From Lentibacter sp. (GTDB taxonomy: Bacteria > Pseudomonadota > Alphaproteobacteria > Rhodobacterales > Rhodobacteraceae): DNA of 52,886 nucleotides. Shown piece by piece: positions 7,865 through 16,850 of this stretch; position 1 is the first letter of the stretch; every line of letters begins with the position of its first letter. The stretch spans positions 1 to 52,886 of the forward strand of contig JADGEJ010000026.1 in NCBI GenBank assembly GCA_016744435.1, read 5' to 3'. The translations under genes and the position numbers were made by a program. The notes under the pieces were generated by a model. It did no database searches. It had not been told where the DNA came from and was given only the letters and a program-made list of their open reading frames with translations.

Positions 7865-9156
7865 ATGATGAGCTGACAACAGACCCAAGCAAGCCTAGCC
7901 AGCGCATGCGCGCAGGCTCGCTGCACCTCACGCTTACGCCGTGGGTCGTGGCGGCGTTTTTGCTGATCGTGCTGCCCTTTGTCTTTACCAACAATTCGGC
8001 GATCACGATTATGAACCAGATGTGGATCACAGTGATCTTCGCGCTGGCCTACAACATGCTGCTCGGGCAGGGCGGAATGCTCAGCTTTGGCCACGCTGTC
8101 TATGCGGGCGTGGGCGGGTTTGCTTGCATGCACATCATGAACATGTCCGACTTTTTCGCCAGCTTCCCACTGCCAGTTCTGCCACTGTTTGGCGGGCTGT
8201 TCGGCATGGGCCTTGCGATGATCGTCGGGTCGTTTTCAACGCGCAGTGCTGGCACGGTGTTTGCCATGATCAGCCTCGGCGTCGGCGAGCTTATCGCGGC
8301 GTGCTCGGTTATTATCGTGGCGTTCTTCGGCGGCGAAGAGGGGATCTCGGGCGACCGCACATATGCGATGCCGTTCTTTGGCAACGAGTTCCTTCAGCCG
8401 ATCGACGTTTACTACCTGACATCCTTCTGGGTGCTCTTGTCAGCCGCGCTGATGTACCTTTGGTCGCGCACGCCAGTGGGCCGGATGGCCAATGCTGTGC
8501 GCGACAACCCAGAGCGCGCGGAGTTCCTCGGATATTCCTCACGCTGGGTGCGGTTCTACAGCTTCGTGGCGTCAGGCTTTTTCGCAGGTGTTGCGGGCGG
8601 CTTGTTCGGCATCAACTACGAAATCCTGACGGAAGAAAACCTCAACACAGCCTCGTCAGGCGTGATCTTGCTGGTGACGTTCCTCGGCGGTGTCGGCTTC
8701 TTTTTCGGGCCGATTATTGGTGCGATTGTCTTCACGTTGTTGCAGACAGTTCTGAGCCTGCAAACCGAGCTGTGGGCCTTTTACGTCGGCGCGCTTTTCC
8801 TCGCCACGGTGATGTTCTTCCCCGGTGGTTTGGCGGGTGTCTTGATGATGCATGTGCCTGCGATCAAGATGGGCAAAGCAGGCGGGCTTGTTGTGCCTTA
8901 CATCAAAACACTGCTGCCTGCGCTGATCGGCATCTTGGGGCTTTCGGCCTTGGTTGAGATGACATTTCACTATCGCCATGCCGCGACGGGAGACAACGAA
9001 ATGACGCTGTTCTGGACAACGTTTGACAGCCACGCGATCCTGCCTTGGGTCATCGCGGGTGTGATTACGGCTGTTGGCTTGGGCATCGCCCGCGTGACGG
9101 CTCCGGCGTTGAAAGAGGCCTGGAGCGAAGCAAACTCGGCGGGGGGCAAACTATGA
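7861..9156 (+). CDS. LIV-type ABC transporter permease (LivM-like) with extended C-terminus
   Basis: A 431-residue LivM-class permease. NMLLGQGGMLSFGHAVYAGVG is the usual LivM motif and VTFLGGVGFFFGPIIGAIVF the ATPase-contact loop. After the normal end of the fold near residue 330 the protein continues about 100 residues. That extension holds two further hydrophobic stretches (LLPALIGILGLSALVEM and ILPWVIAGVITAVGLGIARV), making it longer than typical LivM proteins of 300-370 residues. It overlaps the LivH-like gene and the ATPase gene by 4 bp each, so the cluster is translationally coupled. Confidence 0.92.
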   Translation: MNDELTTDPSKPSQRMRAGSLHLTLTPWVVAAFLLIVLPFVFTNNSAITIMNQMWITVIFALAYNMLLGQGGMLSFGHAVYAGVGGFACMHIMNMSDFFASFPLPVLPLFGGLFGMGLAMIVGSFSTRSAGTVFAMISLGVGELIAACSVIIVAFFGGEEGISGDRTYAMPFFGNEFLQPIDVYYLTSFWVLLSAALMYLWSRTPVGRMANAVRDNPERAEFLGYSSRWVRFYSFVASGFFAGVAGGLFGINYEILTEENLNTASSGVILLVTFLGGVGFFFGPIIGAIVFTLLQTVLSLQTELWAFYVGALFLATVMFFPGGLAGVLMMHVPAIKMGKAGGLVVPYIKTLLPALIGILGLSALVEMTFHYRHAATGDNEMTLFWTTFDSHAILPWVIAGVITAVGLGIARVTAPALKEAWSEANSAGGKL

Positions 9157-9914
9157 GCACGCCAGCACTTGAACTTTCGGGGCTCAAGAAGAGCTTCGGC
9201 AAAGCCGAGATCATCCGCGGCATCGACCTCTCGATTGGCAAGGCCGAGCGCCACGCTATCATCGGGCCAAACGGCGCGGGCAAGTCGACGCTGTTCAACC
9301 TGATCACCGCGCGCTTTCCGCCAACGTCAGGCACAGTTAAGCTGCATGGCGAAGATCTGACGGGGCTACAGCCCTTCCAGATCAACCGTCGCGGGCTGTC
9401 GCGGTCATTCCAGATCACCAACATCTTTCCGGCGATGACTGTGTTTGAAAACGTGCGTTGCGCGCTTCTGTGGGCGCAGGGCTATAAGTATTCGTTCTGG
9501 AACCTTGTGAGCAAGTCGCGCAGCCTGACGGAGGGCGCTGATGCTATTCTTGAGCAGATCAACCTGCTTGAGCGGCGTGAGTTGCCGGCTGGCATGCTGA
9601 GCTATGCCGAGCAACGCGCACTCGAGATTGGCATCACTATTGCTGGCGGTGCTGACGTGATCATGCTGGACGAGCCGACAGCGGGCATGAGCCACTCGGA
9701 AACCGACTATATCACTGACCTGATCATGAAGGTGACTGCGGGCAAAACCCTGATCATGGTTGAACATGACATGGGCGTTGTCTTTGGCTTGGCCGACCAG
9801 ATCAGCGTGCTGGTTTATGGCGAAATAATCGCCACAGGAAAGCCCGCCGATGTGCGGGCCGATCCGAAAGTTCAGGAAGCCTATCTGGGCGCGGCATTGG
9901 AGGCAGAACATTGA
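9153..9914 (+). CDS. LIV-type ABC transporter ATP-binding protein (LivG-like)
   Basis: A 253-residue ATPase. Walker A is GPNGAGKSTLFNL, the signature is LSYAEQRALEIG (a degenerate LSGGQ typical of LivG proteins), and Walker B is VIMLDEPTAGMS followed by the switch VEHDMGVVF. The ATG at 9153 overlaps the permease stop by 4 bp, so the longer upstream frame is discounted. It partners the LivF-like ATPase that follows. Because the partner has an unusual Walker A, this subunit may supply the competent catalytic site. Confidence 0.94.
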   Translation: MSTPALELSGLKKSFGKAEIIRGIDLSIGKAERHAIIGPNGAGKSTLFNLITARFPPTSGTVKLHGEDLTGLQPFQINRRGLSRSFQITNIFPAMTVFENVRCALLWAQGYKYSFWNLVSKSRSLTEGADAILEQINLLERRELPAGMLSYAEQRALEIGITIAGGADVIMLDEPTAGMSHSETDYITDLIMKVTAGKTLIMVEHDMGVVFGLADQISVLVYGEIIATGKPADVRADPKVQEAYLGAALEAEH

Positions 9915-10612
9915 TCGAAGTCACTGACATGCACGCCTATTACGGCAAATCGCACATCCTTCAGGGGGTGACGATGAACGTGCAAGAAGGCGAAATTGTC
10001 GCGCTCTTGGGGCGCAACGGCGTGGGCCGCTCGACCACTTGCAAGGCCATCATGGGCGAGGTTGAACCGCAGGGTTCTGTCAAGTTCAAGGGTAAGGAGA
10101 TCGCGGGGAAGAAGGCCTATGAGATCGCCAATATGGGGATCGGATATGTGCCGGAGAACCGCGATGTTTTCCCCGGGCTGACGACGCGCCAAAACCTGAC
10201 GCTGGGCCTCAAGCCCGGCCAGAAAGACGGCACCGGACGTTGGTCGATGCAGATGATGTTTGACATGTTCGAGAACCTTGACCGTCGCGCTGATGTTGAG
10301 GCCTCGGTTCTGTCGGGGGGCGAACAGCAGATGCTGACGATGTGCCGCACGCTGATGGGCGACCCTGATTTCATCATGATCGACGAGCCGACAGAGGGGC
10401 TTTCTCCACAGATGGTGCAGAAGGTGGCTGACGTTCTCAAAGAGATCGCAGACCGCGGGATATCAACGCTGCTGGTGGAGCAGAAACTGTCGATCGCGAT
10501 GGATATCGCGCACCGTGTTTATGTCATGGGCCACGGGCAGATTGTGTTTGAAGGCACACCCGCCGAGCTGAAAGAGCGCGAAGATGTGCGCAAGGAATGG
10601 CTTGAGGTTTAG
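9911..10612 (+). CDS. LIV-type ABC transporter ATP-binding protein (LivF-like) with Arg in Walker A
   Basis: A 233-residue LivF-class ATPase. The start is TTG at 9911, overlapping the previous stop by 4 bp, and gives IEVTDMHAYYGKSHIL. Signature LSGGEQQMLTMCRTLMG and Walker B FIMIDEPTEGLSP are canonical. The Walker A reads GRNGVGRSTTCK: the usually invariant lysine at residue 40 is arginine (codon cgc at 10030-10032). This change normally weakens ATP hydrolysis. From memory, related LivF-like proteins with GRNGxGRST exist, so it may be a subfamily trait rather than a defect. Confidence 0.92.
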   Translation: MIEVTDMHAYYGKSHILQGVTMNVQEGEIVALLGRNGVGRSTTCKAIMGEVEPQGSVKFKGKEIAGKKAYEIANMGIGYVPENRDVFPGLTTRQNLTLGLKPGQKDGTGRWSMQMMFDMFENLDRRADVEASVLSGGEQQMLTMCRTLMGDPDFIMIDEPTEGLSPQMVQKVADVLKEIADRGISTLLVEQKLSIAMDIAHRVYVMGHGQIVFEGTPAELKEREDVRKEWLEV

Positions 10613-10618
10613 CGCCCG

Positions 10619-11824
10619 ATGAGCGGCTTTGACACTGAACGACTTGACCGCATCAAAGGCTGGATGCAGGGCTATGTTGACACGCGGCGCTATGCGGGCT
10701 GCTCTGTTCTGATCGCGCAGGACGGGGCGGAAGCCTTCTACCACGACTGTGGGCTGCGCGACACAGCGCGCGGTTTGCCGTGGCAGCGCGACACGGTTGC
10801 GCGCATCTATTCGATGACCAAGCCTGTCACGTCTGTTGGCCTGATGATCTTGGTTGAGCGCGGCTTGGTGCACCTTGATGCGCCGGTGTCTGACTTTATC
10901 GAAGGCTTCGCCGAGACGCGTTGTTTGCGGCCCGATGCACAAGACCTGAGCCAGACAGAACCCTGCGCCAGCCCGACGCTGCACCAGCTTCTGACGCACA
11001 CCTCGGGCCTCAGCTATTCGTTCAATCCGGGCCTCGTGCCGGAGGCGATGAAGGCGGGCAAACTCGACTTTTCGCCGAGCGCGCGAGAGCTTGCAGATGT
11101 GGCTGAAGACGTCGCCAAACTGCCGCTTGTGTTTAGGCCGGGGGCAAGGTGGGAATACTCCGTCGGGATCGACATTATCGGGCGTGTTATCGAAGTGATC
11201 AGCGGCAAGACGCTAGAGGCGTTTCTGGTTGACGAAGTGCTTGCGCCTCTCGGCATGGACGAGACGCGCTTTACTGTCGCTGACCGCCAGCTTGAGCGTT
11301 TCGCCGCGCTTTATTCGCCGCTTGATGGCGATGCGTTTGAGATCAAAGCTGTTGCGAAAGGCGCTGACAGCCTGCGCCAGATTGATGGCATCGAAGGCTC
11401 GCCCTATCGCGATACTGTGACCCAGTCTGGCGGCGGCGGCCTTGTCGGCACAATAGACGACTACCTCAAGTTCGCCGAGATGCTGCGGGCGGGCGGCAAG
11501 GGTATCCTTAGCCCGCATACGCTGGCGTTTATGATGCGCAACCATCTGGCTGGCGACATCGCCTCGATGGGCCCGTCAAGCTTTGCCGAGCAGCCGATGG
11601 ACGGCATGGGCTTTGGCATCGGAGGCGCTGTCGTTTTAGACCCGGCGCGCGCCCGCGTGCCCGGCTCGGTTGGCGACTTTTCTTGGGGCGGTATGGCCTC
11701 GACATTCTTCTGGGTTGACCCTATTCACAACGTCTCGGCGGTGTTTTTCACACAGCTTTCACCCAGCAGCGCCTACCCGTCACGCTCGCAACTGAAAGCC
11801 TTACTACAAGGAGCTTTGAAATGA
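10619..11824 (+). CDS. Serine hydrolase, beta-lactamase/esterase family
   Basis: A 401-residue penicillin-binding-fold hydrolase of the EstB/class C beta-lactamase-like group. The nucleophile motif is SMTK (Ser65, Lys68) and a tyrosine motif occurs at Tyr180 (WEYSVGID). LLTHTSGLSY is a common segment in this family. There is no signal peptide, which argues for a cytoplasmic esterase or amidase rather than a cell-wall enzyme. It starts 6 bp after the LivF-like gene and overlaps the acetoacetyl-CoA synthetase by 4 bp. It may release a carboxylic acid from an ester or lactone taken up by the importer; that is inference. Confidence 0.88.
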   Translation: MSGFDTERLDRIKGWMQGYVDTRRYAGCSVLIAQDGAEAFYHDCGLRDTARGLPWQRDTVARIYSMTKPVTSVGLMILVERGLVHLDAPVSDFIEGFAETRCLRPDAQDLSQTEPCASPTLHQLLTHTSGLSYSFNPGLVPEAMKAGKLDFSPSARELADVAEDVAKLPLVFRPGARWEYSVGIDIIGRVIEVISGKTLEAFLVDEVLAPLGMDETRFTVADRQLERFAALYSPLDGDAFEIKAVAKGADSLRQIDGIEGSPYRDTVTQSGGGGLVGTIDDYLKFAEMLRAGGKGILSPHTLAFMMRNHLAGDIASMGPSSFAEQPMDGMGFGIGGAVVLDPARARVPGSVGDFSWGGMASTFFWVDPIHNVSAVFFTQLSPSSAYPSRSQLKALLQGALK

Positions 11825-13776
11825 GTGGTGATGTGCTTTGGACACCGACAACCGAACGCTATGAGGCGTCAACTATGGCGCAGTTTGAGCGCTTTGTTGG
11901 CGAGACCCGCAAGCTGACATTTGAAGACTACAACGCGATGTGGCGTTGGAGCGTTGACGACTTGGAAGGCTTCTGGACATCTATCTGGGACTTCTTTGAT
12001 GTGCGCGCGTCTGTGCGGCCCGAAAAGCTGATGGTCAAGCGCCAGATGCCCGACATGGAGTGGGGCACGGGAGCTGCGCTGAACTACGCGGAGAACCTGC
12101 TCAAAAACGCCGAGGGCCGCGAAGACAGGCAGGCGCTTATCGTGCAGTCCGAGACGTTCGGGCGCTCGGAGCTGACATGGGGCGAGTTGCGCGCGCAAGT
12201 TGCCAGTGTGGCCGCACATTTGCGCTCGATGGGTGTGGGGCAGGGCGACCGCGTGGTTGCTATTTTGCCCAACACCGAAGCTGCGCTTATCGCGTTTTTA
12301 GCGACGTCTAGCCTTGGTGCTATCTGGTCGCTTTGCGCGCCTGACATGGGGCATGTCGCGATTTTGGATCGCTTCAAGCAGATCGCGCCGAAGGTGCTGA
12401 TCGCGCAGGATGGCTACGTGCATGCGGGCAAGACTGTTGACCGCACCGATGTGCTCGCCCAGATCAGCGCGGGCCTGCCGAGCGTGGCGCAGTTTGTGAC
12501 GCTGCCAGTGGTTGGCGTGCTGCCTGAGGGGCATGTTGCATGGGCTGATCTGCTTGGTGACGAGGCCGCCTTTGAGCCAACGCAAGTGCCGTTTGAGCAC
12601 CCACTCTGGATCGTCTATTCGTCAGGCACAACGGGCAACCCGAAGCCGATTGTGCACGGTCATGGCGGTATTATCTTGGAGAGCTGCAAGCAGTCGCTGC
12701 ACAAGGATATTTCGAGCGAAGACCGCTACAGCTGGCTCACGTCGTCAGGCTGGATCATGTGGAACTCGCAGTGGATGGCGCTTGGCCAAGGGGCCACCGT
12801 CGCGATCTATGACGGCGCTGTAAACCACCCTGACATGGGCGTGCTCTGGCGCTTTGTGGCCGACGAAAAGCTTACATATTTCGGCGCGGGTGCGGCCTAT
12901 TTCAGCACCTGCATGAAGGCTGGCGTGACGCCGCGCACCGAAGTTGACTTGACCACATTGCGCTCGCTGGGCGCCACGGGCTCGCCGCTGTCGGCGGACA
13001 CTTACGACTGGATCTACAGCGACGTGAAGGCCGATCAGTGGCTCGCCCCGATCTCGGGCGGAACAGACCTTGCAGGCGCTTTCGTTGTCGGCCACCCCGG
13101 CATGCCGGTGCGCGCGGGCGAGATGCAGTGTCGCGCTTTGGGCAACGCCGTGCGCGCGTTTGATGCGCTTGGAAACGAACTGACCGGCGAAGTCGGCGAG
13201 CTTGTTTGCACCGAGCCTCTGCCCTCGATGCCGCTCTACTTCTGGGGCGACGAGAGCGGGCAGCGCCTGTTTGACAGCTACTTCGCCGACTACGCAGGTG
13301 TCTGGCGGCACGGCGACTGGATCTCGATTGATGAGAACGGCGCCTCGGTTATTTATGGCCGCTCTGACGCCACGATCAACCGCAAGGGGCTGCGACTTGG
13401 CAGTGCCGAAATTTACCAAGCTGTCGAGAGCCTCGACAGCGTGATGGACAGCCTCGTGGTTGACCTCGAATTTCTCGGGCGCGAGAGCTTTATGCCGCTG
13501 TTTGTGGTGCCCGCAGAAGGCGTGGCGTTTGACGACGCGCTAAAAGACGCGATCATCGCGGCTATTCGCACGCAAGTTTCGGCGCGGTTTGTGCCCAACG
13601 AAATTGTTGAAGTGGCCGAAGTGCCGCGCACGCTTTCGGGCAAGAAGCTTGAAGTTCCGGTGAAAAAACTGTTGCTTGGCGGTGATCCTGAGAAGGTGGT
13701 CAACCGTGACAGCATGGCCAACCCCGACAGCTTTGATTTCTTTATCGCCTATGCGAATGCACGGGCCAACTCCTGA
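11821..13776 (+). CDS. Acetoacetate--CoA ligase
   Basis: A 651-residue ANL-superfamily ligase of the length and layout of acetoacetyl-CoA synthetases. The N-terminal ACS-type domain contains YNAMWRWSVDDLEGFW. The P-loop is IVYSSGTTGNPKPIVHGHGG. The C-terminal adenylation lysine region reads VPRTLSGKKLEVPVKKLL, very like known acetoacetyl-CoA synthetases. It activates acetoacetate with ATP and CoA, so the pathway probably yields or salvages this acid, and the thiolase at 449-1645 could then split the product to acetyl-CoA. The ATG overlaps the hydrolase stop by 4 bp. Confidence 0.93.
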   Translation: MSGDVLWTPTTERYEASTMAQFERFVGETRKLTFEDYNAMWRWSVDDLEGFWTSIWDFFDVRASVRPEKLMVKRQMPDMEWGTGAALNYAENLLKNAEGREDRQALIVQSETFGRSELTWGELRAQVASVAAHLRSMGVGQGDRVVAILPNTEAALIAFLATSSLGAIWSLCAPDMGHVAILDRFKQIAPKVLIAQDGYVHAGKTVDRTDVLAQISAGLPSVAQFVTLPVVGVLPEGHVAWADLLGDEAAFEPTQVPFEHPLWIVYSSGTTGNPKPIVHGHGGIILESCKQSLHKDISSEDRYSWLTSSGWIMWNSQWMALGQGATVAIYDGAVNHPDMGVLWRFVADEKLTYFGAGAAYFSTCMKAGVTPRTEVDLTTLRSLGATGSPLSADTYDWIYSDVKADQWLAPISGGTDLAGAFVVGHPGMPVRAGEMQCRALGNAVRAFDALGNELTGEVGELVCTEPLPSMPLYFWGDESGQRLFDSYFADYAGVWRHGDWISIDENGASVIYGRSDATINRKGLRLGSAEIYQAVESLDSVMDSLVVDLEFLGRESFMPLFVVPAEGVAFDDALKDAIIAAIRTQVSARFVPNEIVEVAEVPRTLSGKKLEVPVKKLLLGGDPEKVVNRDSMANPDSFDFFIAYANARANS

Positions 13777-13785
13777 GGCTCTGAC

Positions 13786-14652
13786 ATGACACCTGCTGAA
13801 GAACTCCTGCAACTTCTAGACATTGAGCAGCTCGAGGTTGACCTGTTTCGCGGGGTTGGCGGCGGCGGAGAAACGACGACGCGCATCTTTGGTGGCCACG
13901 TCATTGCGCAGGCTTTGATGGCGGCCTACCGCACGGTGCCCGACAGGCTGTGCCACTCGTTGCATGCCTATTTTATCAGGCCGGGTGATCCGAATATTCC
14001 GGTGATTTATCAGGTTGACCGTGCGCGCGATGGCGGCAGTTTTACCACCCGCCGCGTTGTCGCTATCCAGCATGGCAAGCAGATCTTCAACCTGTCGGCC
14101 TCGTTTCACGGCAGCGAAGATGGTTGGGAATATCAACACCCGATGCAGGCCGAAGGCGCGCCCGAAGACTGGCCAAGTCGCGACGATCTGCGCGCGGCGA
14201 ATGTTGAGAAATTGCCAGAGAAGTATCACGCTGATTTCATGCGCCAACGCCCTATCGAGCTACGCGAAGTGGCTCCGCGCGACTTTTTTACGCCCGAGAA
14301 AACCAGCGACAAAAACCAGCTATGGTTTCGCATGCAAGCCGCCAAAGGGCAGGGGCCGCAGATGCAGCATTGCCTGCTCGCCTATGCGTCTGACATGAAC
14401 TTGCTCGGCTCGTCGCTGCGCCCGCACGGGCTGACGTGGTTTCAGGGCAAGGTGATGACAGCAAGCCTTGATCACGCGATGTGGTTTCACGCGCCGATCG
14501 AGTTTTCGGACTGGCATTTGTATGACCTCGACGCACCATGGACAGGCGGCGGCCGCGGCTTCAACCGCGGGGCGATTTACTCACACGATGGCCGGATGGT
14601 CGCCAGCGTCGCGCAAGAGGGGCTGATGCGGCCCCTAGAGGCGCGTTCCTAA
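13786..14652 (+). CDS. tesB: Acyl-CoA thioesterase II (TesB-like)
   Basis: A 288-residue double-hotdog thioesterase of normal TesB length. The first hotdog begins TRIFGGHVIAQALMAAYRTV, followed by LHAYFIRPGDPNIPVIYQVD. The second contains SLDHAMWFHAPIEFSDWHLYD and ends GRMVASVAQEGLMRP, both family hallmarks. It hydrolyses medium or long acyl-CoAs and can relieve CoA trapping. It is the last gene of the plus-strand run; a fold-back sequence follows and minus-strand genes converge on it. Confidence 0.93.
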   Translation: MTPAEELLQLLDIEQLEVDLFRGVGGGGETTTRIFGGHVIAQALMAAYRTVPDRLCHSLHAYFIRPGDPNIPVIYQVDRARDGGSFTTRRVVAIQHGKQIFNLSASFHGSEDGWEYQHPMQAEGAPEDWPSRDDLRAANVEKLPEKYHADFMRQRPIELREVAPRDFFTPEKTSDKNQLWFRMQAAKGQGPQMQHCLLAYASDMNLLGSSLRPHGLTWFQGKVMTASLDHAMWFHAPIEFSDWHLYDLDAPWTGGGRGFNRGAIYSHDGRMVASVAQEGLMRPLEARS

Positions 14653-14655
14653 AGA

Positions 14656-14884
14656 GCGGCTTTGCGGGACGAAGTGAGCTTTCGCCTCAAGCCGTGTATC
14701 GCCAGACCGTGGGGTGGTGATCTGACAGAATTTCGGGCCGCTTTATGCTGGCAAAACACATCCTCGCTGAGTTGGCAGCGTATCCAGCAGCAATATCACC
14801 AGCCCGTCGGACGGTCTGGCGATGCGCGGCGGCCTGTGGCCTTGATTCCGCGCTGGTGAAACTCCGCTATGGGCTCGAAGCCGC
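14656..14884. repeat. Long fold-back element between convergent operons
   Basis: A 13-bp perfect inverted repeat (ATCGCCAGACCGT at 14698-14710, ACGGTCTGGCGAT at 14811-14823) encloses a second pair (TGGTGAT at 14715-14721, ATCACCA at 14795-14801). Outer arms GCGGCTT (14656-14662) and AAGCCGC (14878-14884) also match. The element fills most of the 260-bp gap between convergent genes and has no coding sense. It could act as a two-way terminator or be a degenerate palindromic repeat. Its left part, ttcgcctcaagccgtgtatcg, resembles 5173-5193. Confidence 0.6.
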
Positions 14885-14912
14885 CATCTGAAAGGGGCGG
14901 GCGAGACTGCCC

Positions 14913-15284
14913 TTACCCAAACACAAAAAAGCACAGTTTGTTGCCGTCGGGGTCGTGCACGTAGCCGCCGTAGAAGCGGTCGGGGATGCGCTGGCCCGGT
15001 GCGCCGTCGTCTGTTGCGCCTAGGGAGATCGCCTTGTTGTAGAGCGCTTCGGCCTCTTCCTTGGTGCTGGCCGGAAAGGCGACCATTCCGCCGTTGCCCG
15101 GTGTGGGTGCCTGTTTGTCGTAAGGCTCGCAGACCGCCAGCATCGGCTCGCCGCGCTTGGTGCCGATAAAGGCGATGCGGCCCGTGTCGACCACCACTTT
15201 CGCGCCTTGCTCCGCAAACAGCTCGGTGTAAAACGCCTTGGCGCGCGCCATGTCGGAGACGCCGATTGTTGTATAGCCGATCAT
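14913..15284 (-). CDS. VOC/glyoxalase-fold protein
   Basis: A 123-residue vicinal-oxygen-chelate-fold protein. It begins IGYTTIGVSDMARAKAFYTELF, typical of glyoxalase/bleomycin-resistance proteins, and ends GGYVHDPDGNKLCFFVFG, where the metal-ligand position of the last strand is expected. A clear ribosome site (gggagcc) precedes the ATG. It is the last gene of the minus-strand acyl-CoA operon, 18 bp after an SDR. Similar small VOC proteins are widespread and mostly uncharacterised; a link to the pathway is possible but unproven. Confidence 0.85.
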   Translation of the reverse strand: MIGYTTIGVSDMARAKAFYTELFAEQGAKVVVDTGRIAFIGTKRGEPMLAVCEPYDKQAPTPGNGGMVAFPASTKEEAEALYNKAISLGATDDGAPGQRIPDRFYGGYVHDPDGNKLCFFVFG

Positions 15285-15302
15285 GTCAGGCTCCCTTTTG
15301 AG

Positions 15303-16076
15303 TTAGATTTTATCGCCACCATACTGGCGGTTGAGTTTACGCATGCCGCCGATCCAGCGGTCGTAGTCGGCTGTTTTCAGCTGCATGTATCCCAGCACTT
15401 CTTCGTGCGGCAGGATGAGGAAACTCTCAGCGCGAATGGCGTCAACGCAGCACTGCGCAACAGGCTCGGGCTCCATCATGCCGTTGATGGCGGCGACGTG
15501 GTCTTCGTGGCCGCGCGTCATTTCGGTGCGCACCGCTTGTGGGCAAAGCACCGAGACTTTGATGCCTTCGTCGCCATGCGTCATCGCGAGCCACTCGGCC
15601 AGCCCGACAGCGGCGTGTTTGGTGACGCCATATGAGGCCGCGCCGATCTGGTTGAGCAGCCCTGCCGCCGAGGAAGTGTTGAGCAAGTAGCCGCCCCCGC
15701 GCGCGGCCATGAGCGGCACAAGGTGGCGAGAGGCCCACACATGAGACATCACGTTGATCTCCCATATGCGCTGCCATTCGTCGTTGGGCGTTTCCATGCC
15801 GCCGCCCGTGGCGATGCCGGCGTTGGAGAAGAACAGATCAATCGGGCCGATGTCTTGCTCGACGGCGTCGATCATCTCGACGATCTGGGCCTCGCTTGAG
15901 ACATCAACAGTGAAGGCCGTGCCGCCGACGCTTGCCGCTGTTTCGGCCGCGCCCGCACTGTTCATGTCAACGCAAACAACGTGCTTGGCGCCCTCTTTGG
16001 CGAAGGCTTCGCAGAGCGCGCGCCCGATGCCACTTGCCGCGCCTGTCACGACGCATATTTTGTCTTTCAGTTCCAT
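15303..16076 (-). CDS. Short-chain dehydrogenase/reductase
   Basis: A 257-residue classical SDR. The cofactor motif is VTGAASGIGRALCEAF and the structural motif FSNAGIATGGG. The active site has the serine of NTSSAAGLLNQIG and YGVTKHA with catalytic Tyr and Lys. The acidic residue in VCVDMNSAG after the second strand suggests NAD preference. It begins 3 bp after the stop of the preceding SDR on the minus strand. In a levulinate-like scheme one of these two SDRs would reduce a 4-oxoacyl-CoA; that role is inference. Confidence 0.92.
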   Translation of the reverse strand: MELKDKICVVTGAASGIGRALCEAFAKEGAKHVVCVDMNSAGAAETAASVGGTAFTVDVSSEAQIVEMIDAVEQDIGPIDLFFSNAGIATGGGMETPNDEWQRIWEINVMSHVWASRHLVPLMAARGGGYLLNTSSAAGLLNQIGAASYGVTKHAAVGLAEWLAMTHGDEGIKVSVLCPQAVRTEMTRGHEDHVAAINGMMEPEPVAQCCVDAIRAESFLILPHEEVLGYMQLKTADYDRWIGGMRKLNRQYGGDKI

Positions 16077-16079
16077 GTT

Positions 16080-16850
16080 TTAGCTCCACATGCTTGTGCC
16101 GCCACAAACGGTCAGCGCCTGTCCGGTCATGTATTTACTGGCGTCGGAGCCAAGGAAAACAGCGAGGCCTGCGAAGTCGTCAGGCTCGCCCAAACGACGC
16201 AGCGGAATCGTTTTGGAGTACTTCTCTTCAATACCCGGCTTGTCCCACAACTCGCGGGCAAAGTCGGTTTTCACAAGGCCCGGGCAGATCGCGTTAAAGC
16301 GGATGCCTTGTGGACCAAGCTCGGCGGCCAAGTTGCGCACAAGGCCGATGAGCGCGAGCTTTGACATGCCGTATGTGCCCAAGCTGTAGGAGGCTCTGAA
16401 CGCACCGATAGAAGAGGTGAACATCATCGAGCCCGCGCCCTTGGCCGCCATGTCCGGCGCGACCATTTTGGCCAGCCAGAGGTTTGACTGCACATTGGCG
16501 TTCATCGTGCGTTCATAGTCCTCATCAGAAATGTCGGCGATCGGCCCGTAGTAGGGGTTCACGGCAGCGTTGCCGACGACGATGTCGATTGGCCCGGCAA
16601 CCTCATGGGTTTTGTCGACAAGCGCTTGCAACGAGTCTTTATGGACAATGTTGGCGGCAATGCCGTGGGCGCGCTTGGCCCCCACAGCTTTGTTGATTTT
16701 GGCAGCAGCGGCGTCAAGCTCGTCTTGCGTGCGCGAAGATATCACCACTGTTGCGCCGTGCTGGGCAAGGCCAAGGGCCATCTCGTAGCCCATGCCCTTG
16801 GACGCCCCCGTTAAGAGGGCGACCTTGCCTGTCAGATCAAACAAGCTCAT
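16080..16850 (-). CDS. Short-chain dehydrogenase/reductase (FabG-like)
   Basis: A 256-residue classical SDR with cofactor motif LTGASKGMGYEMALGLA and structural motif VGNAAVNPYYG (NAA in place of NAG). The catalytic segment is FTSSIGAFRAS followed by YGMSKLA. The basic residue in ISSRTQDELD is compatible with NADP use. It overlaps the acyl-CoA dehydrogenase stop by 4 bp (ATGA), so the two are co-translated. The ending MTGQALTVCGGTSMW is common in beta-oxidation-associated SDRs. It is a candidate reductase or dehydrogenase acting on the ACAD substrate or product. Confidence 0.92.
   Translation of the reverse strand: MSLFDLTGKVALLTGASKGMGYEMALGLAQHGATVVISSRTQDELDAAAAKINKAVGAKRAHGIAANIVHKDSLQALVDKTHEVAGPIDIVVGNAAVNPYYGPIADISDEDYERTMNANVQSNLWLAKMVAPDMAAKGAGSMMFTSSIGAFRASYSLGTYGMSKLALIGLVRNLAAELGPQGIRFNAICPGLVKTDFARELWDKPGIEEKYSKTIPLRRLGEPDDFAGLAVFLGSDASKYMTGQALTVCGGTSMWS

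Noticed and set aside
7941-8957. 338-residue open frame inside the LivM-like gene
   Set aside because: An Arg/Cys/His-rich shadow with no hydrophobic pattern or family match; the overlapping frame is a clear permease.
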